From contig NZ_VFPA01000002.1 in assembly GCF_006716445.1 (NCBI RefSeq), positions 992,001-1,056,000 on the forward strand: a DNA stretch of 64,000 nucleotides, written 5' to 3'. Below the pieces are notes generated by a model. It ran no database searches, was not told the DNA's origin, and saw only the letters and a list, made by a program, of their open reading frames with translations. A program made the position numbers and the translations under genes. Positions within the stretch are counted from its first letter, which is position 1, and each line of letters opens with the position of its first letter. The stretch is from Pseudonocardia kunmingensis (GTDB lineage Bacteria; Actinomycetota; Actinomycetes; Mycobacteriales; Pseudonocardiaceae). Of this stretch, positions 58,108-64,000 are shown one piece after another.

Positions 58108-59292
58108 TCATCCGGCCTCGGCCGTGAGGACGTCCCGCACCCGGCCGGCGATCGCGTCGACCGTGACGCGGTAGTCGCGGGACCCGGTGCGGTTGCCGAG
58201 GACGACCGACATCCAGCCGAGGCCGGGGAAGACGTCGAGGTTGTTCGCGTGGCCGGGGGAGCTGCCGGAGTGTCCGAACACCCGGTGGCCGCGCAGCAGG
58301 GTGTCGGTGAAGCCGTAGCCGTGGAATCGCAGCTCGTCCGGTCCCGGCCGCTGCACCGGCACCTTGCCGGTGGTGACCAGGTCGGCGAGCCCGGGTGCGA
58401 GCAGCGCGCCGTCCTGCAGGGCGACGACGAAGGCGTGCAGGTCCGACGCAGGCGCGTAGGTGCCGCCGGCCGGGCTCGCGAGGGGGACGAAGGGGCCGAT
58501 CGTGGTCAGGTCGACCGCCTCGCCGGACTCCTGCACCCGGTAGGGGTGGGCGACGTCGGTGGCCGTACGCACCTGCTCCGCGGTCAGGTAGTCGCTGCCG
58601 TCCATGCCCGCGGGGGCGAGGACGTGCTCGCGGACGTGGTCGAAGAAGGAGCGGCGGGACAGGCGGGCGACGATCGCGCCGAGCACAGTGAAACCGTCGT
58701 TGCTGTAGGCGGACCGGGTGCCGGGAGCGAACTGCGGCGGAAGCTGCCGGATGCGCGCGAGATCCGCGTCCAGACGTTCGTCCAGGTCGGCGGGCGGGGG
58801 CGCGCCGTTCCCGCGGGTGGTGCCGGTCGGCGGGGCGCCGATTCCCGAGGTGTGGGTGAGCAGGTGGTGCACCGTGACGGTGTCGGCGATCGCTGCCGGG
58901 AAGCCGTCCAGGTAGCGGCCCACGGTCGCGTCGAACGCCAGCTCTCCCTGCTCGACGAGCTGGGCGGCGGCGACGGCGGTGAACATCTTGCCGATCGAGG
59001 CCGTACCGAAGCGGGTCGCTGCCCCGTTGGGGGTGCCCTGCTGCGCGTCCGCCATCCCGTGGGACACGGCGAGCACCTCCTCGCGGCCGCGCGCGAGGAG
59101 CACGGTGCCGGAGAACTCGCCCCTGCCCGCCAGGTCGGCGACGAACCGTTCGAACTCGCCGCCCGGCCGCAGCGCCACCGGGACCTCGGCCCCCGGGCCC
59201 GAGGCCGGCGCGGAACTGCAGGCGAGCAGTCCACCGGCCAGTGGCAGGGAGCCGAGCAGGCCGAGGACGTGGCGGCGGGACGGGCCGGACAT
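58108..59292 (-). CDS. Exported serine hydrolase, beta-lactamase class C/penicillin-binding-like
   Basis: A 394-residue class-C beta-lactamase-fold hydrolase. The N-terminus has a Tat-like SRRHVLGLLG followed by the lipobox LLAC, so a lipoprotein outside the cell. Catalytic motifs: S-x-x-K in ASIGKMF, Y-x-N in SAYSNDGF, and H-x-G in FGHSGSSPGH. ATG at 59292 with AGGGAG upstream. Members act as D,D-peptidases, esterases or beta-lactamases; which one is not decidable here. Converges on RidA (31 bp). Confidence 0.9.
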   Translation of the reverse strand: MSGPSRRHVLGLLGSLPLAGGLLACSSAPASGPGAEVPVALRPGGEFERFVADLAGRGEFSGTVLLARGREEVLAVSHGMADAQQGTPNGAATRFGTASIGKMFTAVAAAQLVEQGELAFDATVGRYLDGFPAAIADTVTVHHLLTHTSGIGAPPTGTTRGNGAPPPADLDERLDADLARIRQLPPQFAPGTRSAYSNDGFTVLGAIVARLSRRSFFDHVREHVLAPAGMDGSDYLTAEQVRTATDVAHPYRVQESGEAVDLTTIGPFVPLASPAGGTYAPASDLHAFVVALQDGALLAPGLADLVTTGKVPVQRPGPDELRFHGYGFTDTLLRGHRVFGHSGSSPGHANNLDVFPGLGWMSVVLGNRTGSRDYRVTVDAIAGRVRDVLTAEAG

Positions 59293-59435
59293 GCAGCTCC
59301 CTGCTTCCGAGGCCGGGTGGGTCCCGGCGTCGTCCCGGATCCTCTTCGACGGCAGGCGGCCTCGGAGGGTTCCGCGCGCGGTGCACACGTGATCCACAGC
59401 GGGCCCACATCCGGCGCCCACGTCGACGCGACGAG

Positions 59436-60480
59436 TCAGCCCCCGTCCGCGACCGCGCCGGCGGGTCGCCACCGCTGCGTCCCGTCGTCGTCGCACCGCT
59501 CCCAGGTGAGCGGCTCACCGTCCGCGGTGAGGACGTCGGTGAGCCAGTACGTGGCGTCGGGGTCCCAGCCCGCCACGAGGGTGGCTCCGCCCTCGACCGC
59601 GAGCGCCCGCCCTGGTGTCGCGAGGTAGGCGGCGACGGTGAGGTGCACGGCGTCGTGGTCGGCGGCGACGGCGAGCCAGTCGGGGATGAACCACCGCCCC
59701 GAGTGGCGGGACGTGCGCCACCAGTCGTGGCGTCGAGAGAAGGTCACCTCGAGCGGGTACCGCTCCACCAGCTCGACCCACGCCGCCGTGCCGGTCACCT
59801 CGTACACGCGCGGCGGACGGACGGGCCGCAGCGGCTGCACGCGGGCCTGCGACCACCCCAGGTCGTCCTCGACGAGCAACAATTGCGTGGCGCCCAGTCC
59901 GGGGCGCGCGCGGGAGGTCGTGACCAGACCCTGCAGCGCGGGCGTCGACCACCAGGACCCGCTGTGGGGGGGCCGCCGGATCGGCCGGACGCCCGTGCGC
60001 CCGGCGCTCCTCCTCCACCGTCTCCCGCCGCCAGCTCCGCAGGTCGTCGGCGGCACCGGTGAGGCGCGGCGGCTCGGTCGGGTACCGGCCGGTCCACTGC
60101 ACGTGGGCCTGGTCGTCCACGGCGAGCGGCGAGGACCACCACCGCCAGGCCGGGGACGCCACCGCGGCCGCCGCCGTCGGGCGCAGCGCCCGGACGACGT
60201 CCGGGTCGGTGAGCAGGACGTCCTCCTCGTCGGGTTCCTGCCAGTATCGGGCGTGCGCAACCGCATCGGCGAGGCACGCGAGCAGGCGGTCCTCGGTGAC
60301 GTCCGAGCGGGCGGCGCTCGAACTCGCGAGCGCGTCCAGGAGGCGTCGCCGTGCCGCCTCATCGCTGGGGGAGTGGGCCGCGCGGAGGAGTGCCGCCGCG
60401 ACGTCCGGATCTTCGCATGCGATCTCGGCGCAGAACCGGCGGCCACGCGGGCCGGCCAACACCGCGTCCACCTCGTCCAC
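59436..60480 (-). pseudogene. Uncharacterised protein gene split by a frameshift in a C7 run
   Basis: Two adjoining frames together give a protein of about 348 residues that I do not recognise. The first part runs from GTG 60480 (FCAEIACEDPDVAAALLRAAH, then YWQEPDEEDVLLTDPDVVRAL). Near 59966, at a run of seven C (minus strand), it must shift to the frame ending at 59436 (LGATQLLLVEDDLGW, then RWFIPDWLAVAADHDAVHLTVAAYL). Both halves have strong coding character, so either one base was mis-called or the gene is freshly inactivated. The second half may sense or bind (PAS/Tad-like strands), but this is only an impression. Confidence 0.6.
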
Positions 60481-60968
60481 CGGGGCGACGGTAGTGGTGA
60501 TCCGCGCCTGCCGGTGGTCTCGACGTCCACGTGCGGGATGGACCGGCCGGAGTGGAAGTACCAGATGTAGGTGTCCGTGTGGGCTAGTACTCCAGCCGGC
60601 CTTCGTGATCTTGCCGGTCCCAGGGGTGCTGGGAACGTCGCGCGGCCACCGGGGCAAGGGTCGGACCGGCACCACAGCCAGAGGCGTGGCACCCGGCAGG
60701 GGCGTTCTCGTCGGAACCGGCCGGGGCCCGCGTCGGGGACGGCCGCCCGCGCAACCACGAACCAGCGCCGAGCCGCCCCCTTTCGCAGGTGAACGGAACA
60801 CCAGAGCTGTCCATGCAAGATCGAACAACCCTGGTGTTCCGCTCACCCGCAAAACTGGGACCTGCCCGGCAAGCATGATCCGAACTTTCGGTCGTCCATG
60901 GTCGTGATCGCAACCATGTGCACCCCGATACTGCCGATCATTGGGCGGGAAGATCGCGAGTATCGGTT
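60481..60968. other. Gene-free, palindrome-rich stretch before the intron
   Basis: 488 bp without a convincing gene. It contains the long inverted repeat at 60781-60854, a copy of GTCCATGGTCGTG (60894-60906) whose reverse complement returns at 63180-63192, and the 5' half of the hairpin broken by the intron. Confidence 0.5.
60781..60854. repeat. Long imperfect inverted repeat (24-bp arms)
   Basis: Arms 60781-60804 and 60831-60854 match at about 21 of 24 positions (core GGAACACCAG / CTGGTGTTCC, perfect) around a 26-base loop. There is no gene inside. It looks like a dispersed REP-like palindrome or a terminator relic; the open frames crossing it on both strands are by-products. Confidence 0.55.
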
Positions 60969-61591
60969 GTGCGCCACGAGGCGCTGTTGGTTCGGATGGA
61001 GGTGGGAGACCTTCGTGGCCCTGTCGTCGTAGCGGTGGGGTGAAGCTGGCGGCAGCCTGATCCGGGGATCGCCGGGGAGGGTGGGAGCAGCCGCGACAAA
61101 GTCGGGACGGCTCAGGACTGCCGGATGGGCCGGGCCCGGTGAGCGAGACGAGAAGGTATACGAGAGAAACCAGCGCTATTACGCCTCTTGACTCGCGGCC
61201 AGCTCGAAATCCGGTGGATATGGGCTGGGGTGCGGCGCGTACTCGGCTGCCGGTCGTGTCCCGGCGGGTGAGGAACTCCCGGCTGGTATGGCCGTGCCGG
61301 GTCCGGGAGGCCATGGTGAATGTCTACGGCGTAGCCGTGGCGATGCCGCAGGGGTACAGCTGGGTGCCTCACTCGTCGACCGAGCAACAGTGAACGTGGG
61401 AACCATCCGTGCGACGTTCCAGCAGGGTGCGCCGGCCAGGCGTGACGACCGCTGGATAGGTGCGATGCCGACCGAAGGGCCGGGTGGGGCGGAGCCGCCG
61501 TAGTACTCCGGGCCGGGGAAAGCCCGGCACACGGGGAAGGGCGGCAGCGTGTCGGGCGAGGATGCTGACTGCAAGGGACGGAGATACACCG

Positions 61592-63046
61592 GTGAATACT
61601 GGTGTCGTGGCTTGGCCGGATGTGGATTCGGCCGGGTTGGCGGTACGGAGGATGCAGCGCAAGTTGCACCGTTGGGCGAGCGAGGACCCGGCTCGCCGGT
61701 TTGATGATCTGTTCAACCTGGTCTATGATCCGGCGTTCCTGGTCGATGCGTTCACGCGTGTTGCCGGAAACAAGGGGGCGAAGACCGCGGGGGTCGACGG
61801 GCTGACGGTGGCCGCGGTCGATACCCGCATCGGAGTGGACGTGTTCCTGGGTCAGATCCGGGACTCACTCAAGACGCGTGAGTACCGGCCGTGTCCGGTC
61901 CGGCAGGTGATGATCCCCAAGGGCGGCGGCAAGCTGCGCCGGCTGGGGATCCCCACGGTGGCCGACCGGGTGGTCCAGGCCGTCGTCAAGGCGGTGCTCG
62001 AACCCATCTTCGAGGCGGACTTCCTGCCGTGCTCGTATGGGTTCCGCCCGAACCGGCGCGCTCAGGACGCGATCGCCGAGATCCACCACTTCACCTCCGC
62101 ACCCATCAACTACGAGTGGGTGCTGGAGGCCGACATCGCCGCGTGTTTCGATGAGATCGACCACGTCGCGGTGATGGACCGGCTGCGGCGGCGGATCAAG
62201 GACAAGCGGCTGGCGAATCTGGTGAAGGCGTTCCTGAAATCCGGGATCTTCACCGATCTCGGGGATCGGGAGGAATCACCGACCGGCACCCCGCAGGGTG
62301 GGATCCTCTCGCCGCTGCTGGCGAACATCGCACTCTCAGTGTTGGATGAACACTTCACCCAACACTGGGACCCGGCCACCGGGGCGATGGGCACCCCGGC
62401 ACGGCGGGCCGCGCGGAAACGTAACGGCAAGGGGAACTGGCGTTTGATCCGGTATGCCGACGACTTCGTGTTGCTGGTCTCCGGGGACCGTCACCACGCC
62501 GAAGCGCTCCGGGTCGAGGTGGCGGCCGTGCTCGCCCCACTGGGGCTACGGCTTGCCGAGGAGAAAACCCGGGCGGTGCACATCGACGAGGGCTTCGACT
62601 TCCTCGGTTTCCACATCCGGCGGATGCGGAAACGTGGAACGCAGAAGCGCTACGTCTACACCACACCCTCCCGCAAATCAACACAGAAGGTGCGGGACCG
62701 GGTGCGAGAGAAAACGAACAAGTCAAACCTGAACACCGACCTGGACGAGCTGCTCTCCGGGCTCAACCAGACGGTGCGAGGGTGGGCGAACTACTTCCGG
62801 CACGGGGTGTCCAAAGCGACCTTCAGCGCGGTCGACCACCACACCTGGTGGCGACTGGTCGGGTGGATCCGCCGCAAACACCCCAAGATCAGCTGGAAGG
62901 AGATCCGCCGCCGCTTCTGCGATCATGGCTGGCGGATCGCCCACAACGGGGTGGTGTTCACCGGCGCTTCCAGCGTCGCCGTGACCCGCTACCGCTACCG
63001 CGGAGCGAACATACCAACCCCGTGGACCCCAGCCCTCACAGGCTGA
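61592..63046 (+). CDS. ltrA: Group II intron reverse transcriptase/maturase
   Basis: A 484-residue intron-encoded protein that splices the intron RNA and copies it into DNA. RT motifs: GNKGAKTAGVDGL, RRLGIPTVADRVVQ, CSYGFRPNRRAQDA, GTPQGGILSPLLANI and the catalytic YADD in LIRYADDFVLLV. The maturase (GIIM/X) domain follows with LNQTVRGWANYFRHG. It ends soon after (YRYRGANIPTPW) with no HNH/CxxC endonuclease domain. GTG at 61592 (NTGVVAWPDVDSAG, the usual family beginning); an upstream ATG at 61562 is possible. Confidence 0.92.
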   Translation: MNTGVVAWPDVDSAGLAVRRMQRKLHRWASEDPARRFDDLFNLVYDPAFLVDAFTRVAGNKGAKTAGVDGLTVAAVDTRIGVDVFLGQIRDSLKTREYRPCPVRQVMIPKGGGKLRRLGIPTVADRVVQAVVKAVLEPIFEADFLPCSYGFRPNRRAQDAIAEIHHFTSAPINYEWVLEADIAACFDEIDHVAVMDRLRRRIKDKRLANLVKAFLKSGIFTDLGDREESPTGTPQGGILSPLLANIALSVLDEHFTQHWDPATGAMGTPARRAARKRNGKGNWRLIRYADDFVLLVSGDRHHAEALRVEVAAVLAPLGLRLAEEKTRAVHIDEGFDFLGFHIRRMRKRGTQKRYVYTTPSRKSTQKVRDRVREKTNKSNLNTDLDELLSGLNQTVRGWANYFRHGVSKATFSAVDHHTWWRLVGWIRRKHPKISWKEIRRRFCDHGWRIAHNGVVFTGASSVAVTRYRYRGANIPTPWTPALTG

Positions 63047-63067
63047 GCAACGGCCACGACATGCGGA

Positions 63068-63101
63068 GAGCCGGATGCGGTGAGAGCCGCACGTCCGGTT
63101 C
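63068..63101 (+). ncRNA. Group II intron domain V catalytic hairpin
   Basis: 34 bases with the classical form: GAGCCGGA pairs with TCCGGTTC (one G-U), then TGCGG pairs with CCGCA around a TGAGAG-type loop, with the two-base CG bulge at 63092-63093. It carries the catalytic AGC triad region at its base. It lies 21 bp after the maturase stop. Confidence 0.9.
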
Positions 63102-63281
63102 GGCGGGCGGGCACGGGAAACGGACCCGGGGCAACCCGGGCACCGCGCCCGTGTCCGACCCAACGTCCATCGCTGCCGCCACGACCATGGACAACCGATA
63201 TCGCGGATCATGCGCGGGACCACCACCGAACGGCCCCGGCCACCGCCGACACCCGTGGTCACGAAATCCGGCCCCAGCAAG

Positions 63282-63995
63282 CTAGGACGGGCGCGAGCCG
63301 TCCGGTGTGGACGGCGAGCCGTTGAGCAGGTACTCCCAGTACTTGGTGGCGCTCGACAGGTGCTTGTCGAGCCGGCGCACGGCGGCTTCCTCGTCGCGGT
63401 CCACGAGGGCGTCGAGGATCTGCTGGTGCTCCGCGAGGGACTGTCGGCAGCGGGCCGGATCACTGAAGTAGAAGACCCGCCGCCGCTTGGTCATGAGGAA
63501 GAAGAGGTCGACCAGGCTCAGTAGCACGCTGTTCTGCGCGGCGCGCACGATCCCGCAGTGGAAGGCGCGATCCAGCTCGGCGATCCGGGCCGGATCGGTG
63601 AGGGCGTCGGTCCACTCGGCGAGGCAGCCGCGCAGCGTCTCGAGGTTCTCCTCCGTGTGCCGGCGGCTCGCGAGCCGGATGGCCTCGACCTCCTGGATGC
63701 GCCGGACCTCGACGATCTCGCCCACCAGGTCGCCGGACAGCGGGACGCCGATCTCGGCGAACAGCCGCAGCGCTTCGATGCTCGCCGATTCGGTCGTCAT
63801 GTAGATCCCCGACTTCGGCCTGCGCTCGATCAGGCGCAAGGCCTCCAGCACCGACAGCGCCTCGCGTACCTGCGGTCGGCTGACGCCGAAGCGCTCGGCG
63901 AGCTCTCGTTCCGACGGCGCCCGCTCGTTGGGACCGTAGCCCCGCGAGAGCAGGAACGGGACGATCTCAGCCACCAGCAGCTGCTGTTCCTTCAT
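63282..63995 (-). CDS. FCD-domain GntR transcriptional regulator at the right edge
   Basis: A 237-residue FadR-type regulator: winged HTH (ERAPSERELAERFGVSRPQVREALSVLEALRLIERRPKSGIYM) and FCD domain (IAELDRAFHCGIVRAAQNSVLL, RCRQSLAEHQQILDALVDRDEEAAVRRL). The ATG at 63995 is only 5 bases from the window end, so an upstream start cannot be excluded. Its target is probably to the right, outside the window. It is the fourth FCD regulator seen here. Confidence 0.88.
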   Translation of the reverse strand: MKEQQLLVAEIVPFLLSRGYGPNERAPSERELAERFGVSRPQVREALSVLEALRLIERRPKSGIYMTTESASIEALRLFAEIGVPLSGDLVGEIVEVRRIQEVEAIRLASRRHTEENLETLRGCLAEWTDALTDPARIAELDRAFHCGIVRAAQNSVLLSLVDLFFLMTKRRRVFYFSDPARCRQSLAEHQQILDALVDRDEEAAVRRLDKHLSSATKYWEYLLNGSPSTPDGSRPS

Positions 63996-64000
63996 GGTCC

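Larger units (their letters stand above)
60969..63164 (+). mobile_element. Group II intron with maturase ORF
   Basis: Begins GTGCG at 60969 and ends ...CCAAC at 63164, about 2.2 kb. It has a structured 5' RNA region of about 600 bases, an open frame for a reverse transcriptase/maturase, domain V (63068-63101) and a domain VI stem (GGGCACGGG with CCCGTGTCC) before the 3' end. The limits are supported strongly: joining the bases outside them rebuilds a near-perfect hairpin (CGCGAG-TATCGGTT|GTCCAT on the left, ATGGAC-AACCGATA-TCGCG on the right). No recognisable host gene is interrupted. Confidence 0.85.

Noticed and set aside
60584-60913. Small frames over the inverted repeat at 60781-60854 on both strands
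   Set aside because: They mirror each other because of the palindrome and show no family features.
63165-63186. Integron attC-like site at the intron target
   Set aside because: A hairpin is present, but the conserved RYYYAAC/GTTRRRY core boxes are not matched and there is no integrase or gene cassette.

Overview
The window is very GC-rich, with strong third-position G/C, many GTG starts and gene pairs joined by ATGA/GTGA overlaps. It also carries an F420-type dehydrogenase, LLM flavoenzymes, a TIGR03083 (mycothiol-type DinB) protein and many FCD-GntR regulators. Together these point to an actinobacterium, most likely Pseudonocardiaceae (Pseudonocardia-like). No tRNA, rRNA, CRISPR array or core housekeeping gene was seen; this is an accessory, catabolic region.

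Region 1 (1-15.6 kb) looks like a catabolic island for an aromatic or related cyclic acid. It holds a MatC-type dicarboxylate carrier (cut by the left edge) and a RidA. A NitT/TauT-type ABC importer has two different permeases and its ATPase on the opposite strand. The ATPase heads an operon of a zinc-type MDR dehydrogenase, a class III CoA-transferase, an amidohydrolase and a LigB/LigA extradiol dioxygenase. Next come a close homologue of F420-dependent glucose-6-phosphate dehydrogenase, two divergent FCD-GntR regulators, an alpha/beta hydrolase that lacks its serine nucleophile, an LLM flavoenzyme and a LysR regulator. A TGGATCCA-type palindrome recurs at the promoters of this region and marks them as a probable GntR regulon.

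Region 2 (15.6-26.5 kb) concerns cyclic amides: a dihydroorotase/hydantoinase-like amidohydrolase, a second RidA, an M19 dipeptidase, HyuB, HyuA, a PucR regulator, a degenerate HyuA-like protein and a DUF917 (S-methyl-thiohydantoin desulfurase family) protein. Region 3 (26.4-30.8 kb) contains two TetR-controlled units (a GNAT acetyltransferase and a DUF418 membrane protein), each with palindromic operators, and a TIGR03083 protein.

Region 4 (31-40.3 kb) is a LacI-controlled sugar cluster: ABC binding protein and two permeases, an intracellular GH5/GH42-like glycosidase, an enolase-superfamily dehydratase, a Gfo/Idh/MocA oxidoreductase and an aldo/keto reductase. A secreted TAP-type peptidase and an Asp-rich membrane protein follow. 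Region 5 (43.6-53.8 kb) is a GntR-controlled sugar-acid cluster: a D-2-hydroxyacid dehydrogenase, two more enolase-superfamily dehydratases, two tandem paralogous binding proteins, one permease in which both transmembrane partners are fused, and an RraA/HMG-aldolase-like protein. Neither sugar importer has its own ATPase, so a shared one elsewhere is expected.

Region 6 (53.8-64 kb) is mosaic. It has a complete IS5-type element sitting between the sugar-acid operon and its terminator, an MFS transporter, an MFS remnant, an XRE-cupin regulator divergent from a third RidA, a class-C-type serine hydrolase, a frameshifted unknown gene and a palindrome-rich gene-free stretch. A group II intron of about 2.2 kb lies inside the stem of a large hairpin there, and another FCD-GntR regulator ends the window.
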